Below are positions 34,068-43,647 of a stretch of 64,000 bases of DNA, piece by piece. How positions within the stretch are numbered: position 1 is the stretch's first letter; each line of letters opens with the position of its first letter. The notes beneath the pieces are model-generated. The model did no database searches. It worked only from the letters and a program-made list of their open reading frames with translations, and was not told where the DNA came from. The position numbers and the translations under genes were made by a program. This DNA is from Flavonifractor sp. An82 (GTDB taxonomy: Bacteria; Bacillota; Clostridia; Oscillospirales; Oscillospiraceae): the NCBI RefSeq assembly GCF_002159265.1, contig NZ_NFHG01000005.1, forward strand, positions 1 to 64,000, written 5' to 3'.

Positions 34068-35099
34068 TTACCGCTGCCCCTTGTCGTAGGGGATACCCTC
34101 AGCCTTGGGCGCTCTGGACTTCTTGGAGGTGAAGGCCAGCACGATCAGGGTGATGAGGTAGGGCAGCATCCGATAGAAATGGGGGCTGACGCCGATCTCC
34201 GCCAGCAGGAACACACCGTCGCCGTTGATGTCGATGCTGGTGTAGGAGGCAGCGATGCACTTGAACAGGCCGAACAGCAGAGCCGCGCCGGCAATGTTCA
34301 GGGGCTTCCAGTTGCCGAAGATCATAACCGCCAGGGCCAGGAAGCCGAAGCCGGCCACCTCGCCGGTAGAGGCACAGTTGGCGGTGGTGAGAGCGTACAC
34401 AAAGCCGCCCATGCCCGCCAGGGCGCCGGAGATAGTGGTGCCGGCGTAGCGCATCTTGTACACATTGATGCCCAGGGAGTCGGCCGCCTGGGGATTCTCG
34501 CCGCAGGAGCGCAGCCGCAGGCCAAAGCGGGTCTTGTAGAGCAGGATGGACAGCACCACAAACAGGATGATGCAGATATAGGTGGCCAGATAGGTCTTGT
34601 CAATGAAGGTAGAGCCAAAGAAGCCCATCTGGTCGCTGCGGCCATAGCCGAAGAAACTCTTCTTGATCATGAAGTAGCTGGCTGCGTCGCCCTCCGCCAT
34701 CTGCAGGGTATTCTGGTTGGCCACGATGCGGATGAAGAAGAGCACCAGCGCGGGGGCCAGCAGGTTCAGCGCGGTACCGCCGATGGTCTGGTCCGCCTTC
34801 AGATTCACCGAGGCGAAGGAGAGCAGCAGGGAGAAGATGGCACCCAGAACGGCAGCCACTACCATGGCCAGGATCATAAAGCCCTGGAGGGCCACCCAGT
34901 CGCCGGCGGCCTTGGCGTCCACAAAGAAGCCCGCCTGCTGGCTCAGCCGTACAAAGAGCACGCCCGCAAAGGCGCCGAAGATCATAATACCTTCCAAAGC
35001 CAGGTTGATGATACCGCTGCGCTCGGCAAACACGCCGGCCAGTGCCACGATCATCAGCGGGACAGCATAGATCAGAGTCTGTTGGATCAGGAACGTCAT
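34068..35099 (-). CDS. nupQ: Nucleoside ABC transporter permease (NupQ/YufQ type)
   Basis: 343-aa polytopic membrane protein of the BPD_transp_2 family, with LAGVFAERSGIINLALEGIM near the N-terminus, a typical EAA-like region for these permeases. It is the second permease of the BMP-dependent transporter, overlapping the upstream permease by 4 bases (ATGA). The system imports nucleosides such as guanosine. The symbol follows B. subtilis by order and family. Confidence 0.85.
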   Translation of the reverse strand: MTFLIQQTLIYAVPLMIVALAGVFAERSGIINLALEGIMIFGAFAGVLFVRLSQQAGFFVDAKAAGDWVALQGFMILAMVVAAVLGAIFSLLLSFASVNLKADQTIGGTALNLLAPALVLFFIRIVANQNTLQMAEGDAASYFMIKKSFFGYGRSDQMGFFGSTFIDKTYLATYICIILFVVLSILLYKTRFGLRLRSCGENPQAADSLGINVYKMRYAGTTISGALAGMGGFVYALTTANCASTGEVAGFGFLALAVMIFGNWKPLNIAGAALLFGLFKCIAASYTSIDINGDGVFLLAEIGVSPHFYRMLPYLITLIVLAFTSKKSRAPKAEGIPYDKGQR

Positions 35100-36367
35100 G
35101 CCTCACCGCCTCCTTCCGCTGTACCGCCCTCTGTGGGCGGAGAGGTTGGCGGTTCCACCGCCCTGGCTTTCCGCTCCTCCGCACTCTCCCGGCGTCTCTT
35201 GCGGCCGCTGATCAGCATGCGGATCACCAGGGAGAAGGCGCTGAGGTAGACGATGAGGGCAATGATAACGTCAGTGATATACTCGTTGTAGGCCGTCAGG
35301 TTGGTCATCTGCAGGCCCACGATGTCCAGCATAGACATAAAACAGCCGGCGAAGATCACGCCGATGGGATGGCTGGCCGCCAAAAGGGCCACGGGAATGC
35401 CGTTGAAGCCGGTGGCCGGCAGGGTCTGGTAGGCCGAGGTCCAGTAGAACTCGGTGTTGCCGGACAGATAGTAGAGAGCGGCAGCCGCACCGGACAGAGC
35501 GCCGGCAATGGCCATGGACAGCACGATGTTGCGCTTGTCGGCAATACCCGCATAGCGGGCAGCATGGCGGCTGGCGCCGCAGGCCTTGAGCTGATAGCCC
35601 AGGGTGGTCTTGGTCATCAGGATATATACCAGGATGGCAATGATAATGGCCACCACGATACCGCCGTTGACCTGGGAGCCGGGGAAGAGCTTGTCCAGCC
35701 CCAGTTTGGCAGTCTGCACGCCGTTGAAAGAGGTCTTGTAGATATAGGCAGTCTTGGTGTTCTCCACATGGTTCTGCAGATTCTCAAACAGGCTTCCCTT
35801 ATCAAACAGCCAGGTCACCAGGTTGGCGGCGATCCAGTTGGTCATGATACAGGCCAGCACCTCGTTGATGTTGAGGAAGGCCTTCACCAGACCGGGGATA
35901 CAGCCCCAGATGGCGCCGGCCAGGCAGCCGCCCACGAAAGCGATGACCCACACCAGGGGAGCAGGCACCACACTGGTGGGAATGGAGAGCGCCAGGATCA
36001 GAGTGGCGGCAGTACCCATCAGGTACTGGCCGGGGGCACCGATGTTGAACAGGCCGGTCTTGAAGGCCACTGCCACCGACAGACCGGTGAGGATCAGGGG
36101 AGTGGCCCGGAAGAGCATATTGCCCATGTTGGTGGAGTTAAAGCCGAAGGTCAGGGCTCCCGCCGCGTTGCGGCCGGTACTGAACAGGCCGCCGAACACC
36201 AGCTGAATGCCCTCCAGGGCGCCCTTCAGGCCCAGGTTGGAGTTGAAGATACCCACGATGAGGATGATGACCGCGCCTACCGCCATACCGATCAGGATGG
36301 CGATCAGAGAGGCCAGCACCGACTTGGTACCTTCCTTCTGCCACAAGGTGGAACCTTTCTCTTTCAC
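35096..36367 (-). CDS. nupP: Nucleoside ABC transporter permease (NupP/YufP type)
   Basis: 423-aa permease with about nine membrane segments, containing GAPGQYLMGTAATL and RGAPGFNGI-like LPATGFNGIPVALLAASHP sequences shared by sugar/nucleoside permeases. The C-terminus is extended (RRRESAEERKARAVEPPTS) and ends Pro/Gly-rich. It overlaps both neighbours by 4 bases, so the three transporter genes are translationally coupled. Confidence 0.85.
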   Translation of the reverse strand: MKEKGSTLWQKEGTKSVLASLIAILIGMAVGAVIILIVGIFNSNLGLKGALEGIQLVFGGLFSTGRNAAGALTFGFNSTNMGNMLFRATPLILTGLSVAVAFKTGLFNIGAPGQYLMGTAATLILALSIPTSVVPAPLVWVIAFVGGCLAGAIWGCIPGLVKAFLNINEVLACIMTNWIAANLVTWLFDKGSLFENLQNHVENTKTAYIYKTSFNGVQTAKLGLDKLFPGSQVNGGIVVAIIIAILVYILMTKTTLGYQLKACGASRHAARYAGIADKRNIVLSMAIAGALSGAAAALYYLSGNTEFYWTSAYQTLPATGFNGIPVALLAASHPIGVIFAGCFMSMLDIVGLQMTNLTAYNEYITDVIIALIVYLSAFSLVIRMLISGRKRRRESAEERKARAVEPPTSPPTEGGTAEGGGEA

Positions 36368-37905
36368 GCGCCCTCTCCCTCCTTCTGCGACCGCTTGGCG
36401 CCGGCCATATACAGGCCCAGCTCCTGGACCGTGGTGGTTTTGGGATCCAGCTCGCCCACGATCTCGCCTTCGTACATCACCAGGATGCGGTCGGACAGGC
36501 TCATGACCTCATCCAGCTCCAGGGAGACCAGCAGCACGGCCCGGCCCTTGTCCCGCTCGGCCACCAGCTGCTTGTGGATATACTCGATTGCACCCACGTC
36601 CAGGCCGCGGGTGGGCTGTACCGCCACCAGCAGGGGCTTGTCCCGGTCCACTTCCCGGGCAATGATGGCCTTCTGCTGGTTGCCGCCGGACATGGAGCGG
36701 GCGATGGTCACCGGGCCCTGGCCGGAGCGGACGTCATACTGCTGGATCAGGGATTCCGCGTATTCCCGTACGGCCCCCTTCTTGATAAAGCCGCCCTGCT
36801 GGAACCGGGGCTCCCGGAAGCGCTGAAGCACCATGTTCTGCTCCAGGGTAAAGTCCAGCACCAAGCCGTGCTTGTGCCGGTCCTCGGGGATGTGGCTCAT
36901 GTTATTGCCTCTGTGATGGATGGAGGCATGGGAAATGTCCTCGCCGCACAGGGTCACCTTGCCGCCGCTGCACTTCTCCAGGCCGGTAAGGCCGTAGACC
37001 AGCTCGGTCTGGCCGTTGCCGTCGATGCCGGCGATGCAGACAATCTCCCCCTTGCGTACCTGGAAGCTGACGCCGTCCACCGCGTTTCGCTTATGGTTGT
37101 GGGAAGGCACGGTGAGTCCCTCTACGGAGAGCACCACCTCTCCCGGCTTGGCCGGCTCTTTCTCCACCTGCAGCTGCACAGGGCGGCCCACCATCATGTT
37201 GGACAGGGACTGCTTATCCGTATCGCAGGTATTGACGGTACCCACATATTTGCCCTTGCGGAGTACCGTGACCCGATCGGCCACCTCCATGATCTCGTTA
37301 AGCTTGTGGGAGATAAAGAGAATGCTCTTTCCCTCCTTAGCAAACTCCTTCATGGTGGCCATTAGCTCTTCGATCTCCTGAGGCGTCAGCACCGCGGTGG
37401 GCTCGTCGAAGATCAGGATCTCGTTGTCCCGGTAGAGCATCTTCAAAATCTCCACACGCTGCTGCATGCCGACGGTGATATCCTCCACCTTGGCATCCAG
37501 ATCCACGCTCAGGCCGTACTTTTTGGAGATCTCCTCCACCTTCTTGCGGGCCTCCTTCTTCTGCAGAAAGCCCAGCTTGGTGGTTTCAGCACCCAAAATG
37601 ATATTATCCAGCACGGTAAATACGTCCACCAGCTTGAAGTGCTGATGCACCATGCCGATGCCCAGTGCGGTGGCGTCATTGGGATTGTTGATCTTTACCC
37701 GCTGGCCATTTTTCCGGATCTCCCCTGCCTCGGGCTGGTACAGGCCGAACAGCACGCTCATCAGGGTAGACTTTCCCGCTCCGTTTTCGCCCAGAAGCGC
37801 GTGGATCTCCCCTTTCCGAAGCTGAAGGGTGATATCATCGTTGGCAATGATACCGGGAAATTCCTTGGTGATATGGAGCATCTCAATGATGTTCTCAGCT
37901 TCCAT
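36364..37905 (-). CDS. nupO: Nucleoside ABC transporter ATPase (NupO/YufO type)
   Basis: 513 aa from ATG at 37905, carrying two ABC domains: Walker A GENGAGKSTL with signature VGMQQRVEIL and Walker B ILIFDEPTAVL in the first; a second half with GIDGNGQTELV (degenerate P-loop) and SGGNQQKAII. Twin-domain ATPases of this kind power BMP/sugar uptake. An earlier in-frame start at 37971 lies beyond the promoter-proximal RBS and is less likely. Confidence 0.9.
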   Translation of the reverse strand: MEAENIIEMLHITKEFPGIIANDDITLQLRKGEIHALLGENGAGKSTLMSVLFGLYQPEAGEIRKNGQRVKINNPNDATALGIGMVHQHFKLVDVFTVLDNIILGAETTKLGFLQKKEARKKVEEISKKYGLSVDLDAKVEDITVGMQQRVEILKMLYRDNEILIFDEPTAVLTPQEIEELMATMKEFAKEGKSILFISHKLNEIMEVADRVTVLRKGKYVGTVNTCDTDKQSLSNMMVGRPVQLQVEKEPAKPGEVVLSVEGLTVPSHNHKRNAVDGVSFQVRKGEIVCIAGIDGNGQTELVYGLTGLEKCSGGKVTLCGEDISHASIHHRGNNMSHIPEDRHKHGLVLDFTLEQNMVLQRFREPRFQQGGFIKKGAVREYAESLIQQYDVRSGQGPVTIARSMSGGNQQKAIIAREVDRDKPLLVAVQPTRGLDVGAIEYIHKQLVAERDKGRAVLLVSLELDEVMSLSDRILVMYEGEIVGELDPKTTTVQELGLYMAGAKRSQKEGEGA

Positions 37906-37997
37906 AGTCCTCACCCCGCCCCCCTTATCAAGAATATGTCTTATTATATAATAATGCCTAAAAAAACTCAAGAAATTTATCCTATCTTACAAATAGG

Positions 37998-38033
37998 AAA
38001 GGAGCGCGGGCACTTGCGCGCCCGCGCTCCTTT
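37998..38033 (-). terminator. Partial terminator between BMP and ATPase genes
   Basis: AAAGGAGCGCGGGC (37998-38011) pairs perfectly with GCCCGCGCTCCTTT (38020-38033). Placed after the lipoprotein gene, it probably lets the binding protein be made in excess of the membrane subunits. Confidence 0.65.
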
Positions 38034-38055
38034 TGGGTACAGATACGGGTTTGGA

Positions 38056-39282
38056 TCAGATCACGGTCAGAGTGAGGTTGCTCCACTCGGTGGTCTCCAG
38101 CTTGGAGTAGTCAGCGTCCACCACCAGGGTGCCGTCCAGCATCTGCTGATACAGGCCCTCATACTCCTCCACGGTGAAGGTCTCAAAGCGCCAGGAGCTG
38201 TCAGCGGTGGGCAGAGCCACGGCGTTCTCCTTCACGCCCAGAGAGGTGGCGGTGCCGCCGATGGTGTCGAAGGTGCCGTCATAGACGTGACCCACGGCCC
38301 ACTGCACGGCGTCGGACAGGCCCTTCATGGCGGAGGTAACCACGCTGTCGGACTCGCCGGCCTGGTCAACGTCCACGCCGATGACATAGCCGTCATTGGC
38401 GGAGGCGGCGGCGGCGATGGACTGGAACATGGAGCCGCCGCAGGCAAAGACGATCTCAGTACCGTTGGCGTACCAGCCGCTGATCATGGTCTGCAGCTCG
38501 GTGGATCCGGAGAAGGTGGCGCCGTACTGCCAGGAGTAGTTCATCTCAACGTTGGTGCCCAGCTCGGCAGCAGCAGCGTTGGCGCCCTGGACATAGCCGT
38601 AGCCGAAGCGGCAGCAGGCGGGGTTGGTGCCGCCGCCGCCACCGGAGAAGCCCAGCTTGGTGAAGCCGTCCTTCACAGCGGCGTAGCCGGCCAGGTAACC
38701 GGCCTGCTCCTCGTTGAAGGCGATACCGGCCACGTTGGTCAGGATGGCGCTGTCAGGATTCTCGGGGTCCTCGGTCAGAGGATAGCCGTCGATGAACACG
38801 AAGGGCACATCGGAGAACTCCATGGCGGCCTTGCGCAGAGCGGCCTCCTGCAGGTAACCGGCGCACACGACCACCTCAGCGCCGCCCTCAACGGCAGCCT
38901 TCATGGCGTCGTAGCGGTCATCGTCGGTAGCCTCGCTGCCGTTGGCAGGCTGATAGTACTTGTAGGACTTGCCGTTGGCGTTGGCATACAGCTTCACGCC
39001 GTCGAAGGTGCCCTGGTTGAAGGACTTATCCTTCAGCTGGCCCACGTCAGTAACAAAGGCCACCTGATACTTGCCGTCCTCGGAGGTCATGGTGTCGGGG
39101 ATGGAGTCGGGATCCACAGCGTTGTTCTCCTCGCCGCCGGGATTGCTCTCCACGGTGCCGGGGGTTTCGCTGTTGCCGCTGGGGGACTCAGAACCGCCCT
39201 GAGTACCGCCGCCGCAGGCGGCCAGCCCAAAGATCATGGCAAGAGAGAGCAGCAGCGCAAGGAGCTTCTTGGACTTCTTCAA
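38056..39282 (-). CDS. bmpA: BMP-family nucleoside-binding lipoprotein
   Basis: 408 aa. Lipoprotein signal LIFGLAACGGG, a Gly/Ser/Glu/Asn-rich linker, then the BMP fold (VAFVTDVGQLKDKSFNQGT start motif). This extracellular lipoprotein binds purine nucleosides for the ABC transporter encoded next. Start is TTG at 39282, 9 bases after AAGGAAGG; no ATG fits the signal peptide. Confidence 0.9.
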   Translation of the reverse strand: MKKSKKLLALLLSLAMIFGLAACGGGTQGGSESPSGNSETPGTVESNPGGEENNAVDPDSIPDTMTSEDGKYQVAFVTDVGQLKDKSFNQGTFDGVKLYANANGKSYKYYQPANGSEATDDDRYDAMKAAVEGGAEVVVCAGYLQEAALRKAAMEFSDVPFVFIDGYPLTEDPENPDSAILTNVAGIAFNEEQAGYLAGYAAVKDGFTKLGFSGGGGGTNPACCRFGYGYVQGANAAAAELGTNVEMNYSWQYGATFSGSTELQTMISGWYANGTEIVFACGGSMFQSIAAAASANDGYVIGVDVDQAGESDSVVTSAMKGLSDAVQWAVGHVYDGTFDTIGGTATSLGVKENAVALPTADSSWRFETFTVEEYEGLYQQMLDGTLVVDADYSKLETTEWSNLTLTVI

Positions 39283-39360
39283 TGTAATCTACCTTCCTTT
39301 CATACAAATCGCCCAGGTCGGCGTGCAACGATGTCGTTTCTCCTCCCTGAGCTTGTTCCT

Positions 39361-39389
39361 ATTATACCCTTTTCCATTCAAAAGGGCAA
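39361..39389 (-). promoter_or_regulatory. Promoter of the BMP-transporter operon
   Basis: Minus-strand TTGCCC (39389-39384), 17-base spacer, TATAAT (39366-39361), giving a leader of about 70 bases. No riboswitch was recognised in it. Confidence 0.6.
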
Positions 39390-39461
39390 CCTGCATTTTA
39401 CACAAAGCATTCATTTTTTACAAAACAGCCGATCATTTTCCTTCCCTTTCCAGCAAAAACA

Positions 39462-39493
39462 GCAAAAGGGCGGCTCTTTCGCCGCCCTTTTGC
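39462..39493 (-). terminator. Terminator after copA
   Basis: GCAAAAGGGCGGC (39462-39474) pairs perfectly with GCCGCCCTTTTGC (39481-39493), 9 bases past the copA stop. Confidence 0.75.
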
Positions 39494-39501
39494 CAGTGCT
39501 G

Positions 39502-39708
39502 TCACTGGATGGAAACCACCTCGTACCCCGCTTCCGTAACAGCGTTCTTCAATACGTCATCCGCCACATCGCAGGCCAGGGTAACAGTGGCCGTCTTGGC
39601 CGCCAGGTCCACCACGGCGGTGACGCCGTCAATGGCGTTGAGGGCCTTCTCCACATGGGCCTGACAGTGGGCGCACATCATTCCGTTGATGGTCATAGTC
39701 TTAGTCAT
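39502..39708 (-). CDS. copZ: Possible internally initiated CopZ-like copper chaperone
   Basis: 68-aa heavy-metal-associated domain with metal site MMCAHC, in frame with and inside the copA 3' end. An AAAGGAA site lies 8 bases before ATG 39708. The size matches free CopZ chaperones, which deliver Cu(I) to CopA and CsoR. Whether the internal start is used cannot be seen; the ancestral state may be a separate gene whose stop codon upstream was lost. Confidence 0.5.
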   Translation of the reverse strand: MTKTMTINGMMCAHCQAHVEKALNAIDGVTAVVDLAAKTATVTLACDVADDVLKNAVTEAGYEVVSIQ

Positions 39709-42027
39709 CGTACTCGTTCCTTTCTGTGTTTCAATTTGAGCTTCCGTCTTCTCCTCGTGGGAGGGGCGGAAGAACTTCAGACGCAGGGCGTTGGACACCA
39801 CGCACACCGAGCTGAGGCTCATGGCAGCGGCACCGAACATGGGAGAGAGCTGCCAGCCGGTGATGGGGAACCACACGCCGGCGGCCAGCGGGATACCGAT
39901 GATGTTATAGATGAAGGCCCAGAACAGGTTCTCCTTAATGTTGCGGATCACCTTCTTGGACAGCCGCACCGCGGTAACCGCGTCCAGCAGGTCGCTCTTC
40001 ATGAGCACCACGTCGGCCGACTCCATAGCCACATCAGTGCCCGCCCCGATGGCCATGCCCACATCGGCTCGGGCCAGGGCAGGGGCATCGTTGATGCCAT
40101 CGCCGATCATGGCCACCCGTTTTCCGTCAGCCTGCAGCTGAGCCACCACCCGCTCCTTGTCCTGGGGCAGCACCTCGGCAATAACCTGAGTCACCCCCAG
40201 AGCCCTGCCCACCGCCTGGGCAGTGCGCTGGTTGTCGCCGGTCAGCATCACCACGTCGATCCCCAGGGCCTGGAACTGACGGACGGCCTCGGCGCTGGTG
40301 GGCTTGGGGGTATCGGCCACCGCCACCACACCCAGCATCTTCCCATCCTCGGCAAAGTACAGCGGGGTCTTGCCGTCCCGGGCCAGGGCCTCCCCCTTGT
40401 CCCCCAGACTGCCCAGAGAGATGCCCGCCTCCTCCAGCATGGCCCGGTTGCCCGCCAGCACGGAAGCTCCGTGGAGGGTGCCGCGGACGCCCCGGCCGGA
40501 AACCGCTTCAAAGTCCCCGATGGGGGCCAGCGGAATATTCCGCTCCTCCGCCTCGTTCAAAATGGCCTCTGCCAGCGGGTGCTCCGAGGGCTTTTCCAGG
40601 GAGGCGGCTACGCACAGAAGCTCCTCTTCGGTCACACCCTCCGCCGGGAGGCAGTGGGTGACCGACGGCTTGCCCTGGGTCAGGGTGCCCGTCTTGTCCA
40701 TCACCACGGTCCGGATGGAGTGGAGGGTCTCCAGAGCCTCAGCGGACTTGATAAGGATTCCGTTTTCCGCGCCCTTACCGGTACCCACCATGATGGCCAC
40801 CGGGGTGGCAAGACCCAGGGCGCAGGGACAGGAGATGACCAGCACCGCCACCCCGGCGGTGAGGGCCCGGGTCACGTCGCCGCCGGTGACGATGAGCCAC
40901 ACGACAGCGGTCACCAGGGCAATGGCGATCACCGCGGGCACGAATACCCCCGCCACCTTGTCGGCCAGCTTGGCAATGGGGGCCTTGGAGGCGGAGGCCT
41001 CCTCCACCAGCCGGATCATCTGGGCCAGGGTGGTGTCCTCCCCCACCCGGGTGGCCCGGAAGGTAAAGAAGCCGTTCTTGTTGATGGAGGCGGCGGCCAC
41101 CTTGTCACCGGGGAACTTCTCCACCGGCAGGGACTCGCCGGTGAGGGCGGACTCATCCACAGAGGAGCTCCCATCCGTCACCACGCCATCCACGGGAATA
41201 CGGCCGCCGGGACGCACCACGATCAGGTCGCCCACGGCTACCTCCTCTACCGGGATCTCCACCTCTATCCCGTCCCGCAGGACGGCGGCAGTCTTGGGGG
41301 CCAGGTCCATCAGCCGGGTGATGGCCTGACTGGTCTTGCCTTTGGAGCGGGTCTCCAGCCACTTGCCCAGGGTGATGAGGGTGAGGATCATACCGGCGGA
41401 CTCAAAATACAGGTCCATGGACCACTGGTCCACCCGGGCCTGATCCCCGTGGCCCAGGCCCCAGGCGATCTGGAACAGGGCCGCGATGCCGTATACCACC
41501 GCGGCGGCGGAGCCCAGAGCAATGAGGGAATCCATGTTGGGCGAACGGTGCCACAGTGTCTTAAAGCCCACCCGGTAGTACTTATCATTGATATACATAA
41601 TGGGCAGGGTGAGCAAAAACTGGAGGAAGGCCACCACAAACACATTGCCCGGATCATGGAAGAAAGCGGGCAGAGGCCAGCCCATCATGTGGCCCATGGC
41701 GATATAAAACAGAGGCACCAGGAAAATCAGGGAGGTCAAAAACCGCCGTTTCATACCGGCGGCTTCCTCCTCCATCACGTTGACCTGCCGGGGCTGGGCC
41801 GCCGCCTGCTTCCTGCTCTCAGGCAGGGCGGCGCCGTAACCCGCCTCCTCCACCGCGTGGATGATCTGCCCGGCGTCGGTGGTCTCCTCATTGTACTCCA
41901 CCACCATGGAATTGCCCAGCAGGTTCACGTTGACCTGGTCCACACCGGCCACCTTGCACACGGCTTTTTCCACATGAGCCGAACAAGCCGCGCAGGTCAT
42001 GCCGGTCACATCAAATTTTTGTTTCAT
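39502..42027 (-). CDS. copA: Copper-exporting P1B-type ATPase with C-terminal CopZ-like domain
   Basis: 841 aa. N-terminal heavy-metal domain with GMTCAAC near residue 9, membrane metal motif CPC in ISCPCALGL, phosphorylation site [11 protein letters not shown], and [10 protein letters not shown]. Exports Cu(I) from the cytoplasm. Unusually, the frame continues after the last membrane helix through an [11 protein letters not shown] linker into a second heavy-metal domain ([17 protein letters not shown]) at residues 774-841. This tail has its own ribosome site and start, so a free copper chaperone may also be made. The gene is 20 bases downstream of csoR. Confidence 0.92.
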   Translation of the reverse strand: MKQKFDVTGMTCAACSAHVEKAVCKVAGVDQVNVNLLGNSMVVEYNEETTDAGQIIHAVEEAGYGAALPESRKQAAAQPRQVNVMEEEAAGMKRRFLTSLIFLVPLFYIAMGHMMGWPLPAFFHDPGNVFVVAFLQFLLTLPIMYINDKYYRVGFKTLWHRSPNMDSLIALGSAAAVVYGIAALFQIAWGLGHGDQARVDQWSMDLYFESAGMILTLITLGKWLETRSKGKTSQAITRLMDLAPKTAAVLRDGIEVEIPVEEVAVGDLIVVRPGGRIPVDGVVTDGSSSVDESALTGESLPVEKFPGDKVAAASINKNGFFTFRATRVGEDTTLAQMIRLVEEASASKAPIAKLADKVAGVFVPAVIAIALVTAVVWLIVTGGDVTRALTAGVAVLVISCPCALGLATPVAIMVGTGKGAENGILIKSAEALETLHSIRTVVMDKTGTLTQGKPSVTHCLPAEGVTEEELLCVAASLEKPSEHPLAEAILNEAEERNIPLAPIGDFEAVSGRGVRGTLHGASVLAGNRAMLEEAGISLGSLGDKGEALARDGKTPLYFAEDGKMLGVVAVADTPKPTSAEAVRQFQALGIDVVMLTGDNQRTAQAVGRALGVTQVIAEVLPQDKERVVAQLQADGKRVAMIGDGINDAPALARADVGMAIGAGTDVAMESADVVLMKSDLLDAVTAVRLSKKVIRNIKENLFWAFIYNIIGIPLAAGVWFPITGWQLSPMFGAAAMSLSSVCVVSNALRLKFFRPSHEEKTEAQIETQKGTSTMTKTMTINGMMCAHCQAHVEKALNAIDGVTAVVDLAAKTATVTLACDVADDVLKNAVTEAGYEVVSIQ

Positions 42028-42047
42028 GGTCTCACCATAACATCTTT

Positions 42048-42311
42048 CTACTTTAGAATCTTACCCAGCGTGCCGATGAACTCGTCCACTTTCTGGCTGC
42101 GCTCCTCCGGCGTATCCGCCTCCTGGACGCAGTGCTTCAGGTGGGCCGCCAGAATCTCCTTGTTGGTCCGGTTCAAAATGGCCTCAGTGGCCATCAGCTG
42201 CTGAGAGATATCGATGCAGTAACGGTCCTCTTCCACCATTTTAATAATTCCATCAATCTGTCCTCGGGCGGTACGCAGCAGCCGAAGGACGGTTTTCTGG
42301 TCTGCCATCAT
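42048..42311 (-). CDS. csoR: Copper-sensing repressor CsoR
   Basis: 87-88 aa, all-helical CsoR/RcnR-family repressor. Metal ligands Cys (YCID), His and Cys (HLKHC) match the Cu(I) site of CsoR. Start ATG at 42311 preferred over GTG at 42320 because GGGGGG sits ahead of it. In the absence of copper it binds the palindrome upstream and represses itself and copA. Confidence 0.9.
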   Translation of the reverse strand: MMADQKTVLRLLRTARGQIDGIIKMVEEDRYCIDISQQLMATEAILNRTNKEILAAHLKHCVQEADTPEERSQKVDEFIGTLGKILK

Positions 42312-42316
42312 GTCAA

Positions 42317-42362
42317 ACACCCCCCTGGGGTGTAGTATACTACCATGAGTTAGTCATGTCAA
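42317..42362 (-). promoter_or_regulatory. csoR-copA promoter with CsoR operator
   Basis: Minus-strand TTGACA (42362-42357), 17-base spacer, TATACT (42339-42334). The palindrome ACACCCC-CCT-GGGGTGT (42317-42333) directly follows the -10 and has the G/C-run form of CsoR operators; a second perfect palindrome GTAGTATACTAC (42332-42343) spans the -10. Confidence 0.8.
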
Positions 42363-42406
42363 TCTGCTCTCAAAAAATTCTCCGGAAAAAATGTAGGAAA
42401 AAAGGG

Positions 42407-42434
42407 TTGACATATTAGAATATTTGAATATAAT
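42407..42434 (+). promoter_or_regulatory. Promoter of the arsR-trxB-like-trxA operon
   Basis: TTGACA (42407-42412), 16-base spacer, TATAAT (42429-42434). The spacer and following bases form AT-rich imperfect dyads (ATATTTGAATATAATAATATAT) suited to an ArsR-type repressor. Confidence 0.7.
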
Positions 42435-42465
42435 AATATATAGATCAAGACAGTGAGGTGATCCC

Positions 42466-42780
42466 ATGGAAGGGTTGGAATCCATCTATATGGAGAAAGC
42501 GGAACTGCTGAAGGCCCTGTCCCACCCCATCCGCCTGCAGATCGTCCGGGGACTGCTCCACTGCGGCTGTCGCAACGTGGGCTGCATGGAGGCAAACATC
42601 GGCCAGTCCCAGTCCTGCATCTCCCAGCACCTGATGCGCCTGAAGGCAGCCGGCGTGGTCAAAGCGGCCCGCTCCGGCAATGAGGTCTATTATGAAGTCT
42701 CCGATCCCCGGGCGGCTGCCGTCATCGCCGCTCTGTTCGGAGAGTGTGAGGAGGAATACCATTGTACGACATCGCAGTGA
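42466..42780 (+). CDS. ArsR-family transcriptional regulator
   Basis: 104-aa winged-helix protein. ELLKALSHPIRLQIVRGLL and SCISQHLMRLKAAGVV are the helix-turn-helix; Cys residues in HCGCRNVGCMEA before the recognition helix may sense metal or thiol state. It overlaps the next gene by 19 bases and probably represses this operon. The downstream thioredoxin system suggests disulfide or metalloid stress as the signal. Confidence 0.85.
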   Translation: MEGLESIYMEKAELLKALSHPIRLQIVRGLLHCGCRNVGCMEANIGQSQSCISQHLMRLKAAGVVKAARSGNEVYYEVSDPRAAAVIAALFGECEEEYHCTTSQ

Positions 42781-43607
42781 TCGGCGGCGGCCCCGCTGGG
42801 CTGTCCGCCGCCGTCCAGGCCCGGGTGCGGAACAAGTCTGTGCTGGTGATCAGCGGCGACGGCCGGGACAATCCCCTCTATAAAACACCCCGCATCGAAA
42901 ATTATCTGGGCTTCCCCCAGGCCAGCGGCAAGGAGCTGCTGGACCGGTTCCGGGCCCACGCCGACCAGATGGGAGCCGTCCGAAAAGAGGGGCGAGTACT
43001 GAATATCATGCCCATGGGCGACACATTCTATCTCAGCATCGGCTCCGAGATGGAGCAGGCCAAGGCCATTATATTGGCTACCGGTGTGGTGTGGGCCAAC
43101 AAGTATCCCGGTGAGGCTGAATATCTTGGTCGGGGCGTCAGCTACTGCGCCACCTGCGACGGTATGCTCTATCGGGGCAAGGAGGTGGCGGTGGTTGGCA
43201 AGGCTGCCGACTCTCCCCAGGAAGCCAACTACCTCCAGGAGCTGGGGTGCAAGGTTACCTATATCAGCGACAAAGCCCCGGAACGGCTGCGGCCCGACAT
43301 TCCCTTTGTGAAGGCCGCCAAGGTGGAGATCACCGGCAGCGGCAAGGTGGAGGCCCTGCGGGCCGGCAGCACCACCATCCCCTGCGAGGGGGTATTCATC
43401 CTCCGTCCCTCGGTGGCCCCTGCAGATCTGCTCCCCGGTCTGGCTCTGGAGGGCGGATATATCCAGGTGGACCGAAACATGTCCACCAGCCTGCCCGGGG
43501 TCTTTGCCGCCGGTGACTGCACCGGCCTCCCCCTCCAGGTATCCAAAGCTGTAGGCGAAGGCCTGGTGGCCGGCCTGCGAGCTGCGGAATATGTGGACCA
43601 TTTGTAA
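42762..43607 (+). CDS. Thioredoxin reductase-like flavoprotein lacking NADPH motifs
   Basis: 281 aa, TTG start inside arsR. N-terminal FAD motif VIGGGPAGLSAAVQA, redox pair C129-A-T-C132 (SYCATCDG), and C-terminal FAD motif GVFAAGDC. Where TrxB has GGGDSAxEEA and HRRxxFRA, this protein has VVGKAADSPQEA and YISDKAPERLRP, and it is ~30 residues shorter. It resembles ferredoxin-dependent flavin thioredoxin reductases known from Clostridium, which take electrons from ferredoxin and not NADPH. The partner thioredoxin is encoded next. Confidence 0.85.
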   Translation: MYDIAVIGGGPAGLSAAVQARVRNKSVLVISGDGRDNPLYKTPRIENYLGFPQASGKELLDRFRAHADQMGAVRKEGRVLNIMPMGDTFYLSIGSEMEQAKAIILATGVVWANKYPGEAEYLGRGVSYCATCDGMLYRGKEVAVVGKAADSPQEANYLQELGCKVTYISDKAPERLRPDIPFVKAAKVEITGSGKVEALRAGSTTIPCEGVFILRPSVAPADLLPGLALEGGYIQVDRNMSTSLPGVFAAGDCTGLPLQVSKAVGEGLVAGLRAAEYVDHL

Positions 43608-43647
43608 GTAATTCAACTGATTTTCATACAGAGAAAGGATGTTATCT

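Noticed and set aside
32227-34089. 620-codon plus-strand frame opposite guaA and the XRE gene
   Set aside because: Shadow frame that crosses the guaA promoter region and a second gene.
37639-42204. Very long plus-strand open frame (1521 codons) opposite the transporter, BMP and copA genes
   Set aside because: It spans several well-identified minus-strand genes and intergenic terminators, has His/Gly/Leu-rich low-complexity sequence, and results from GC-rich codon use on the other strand.
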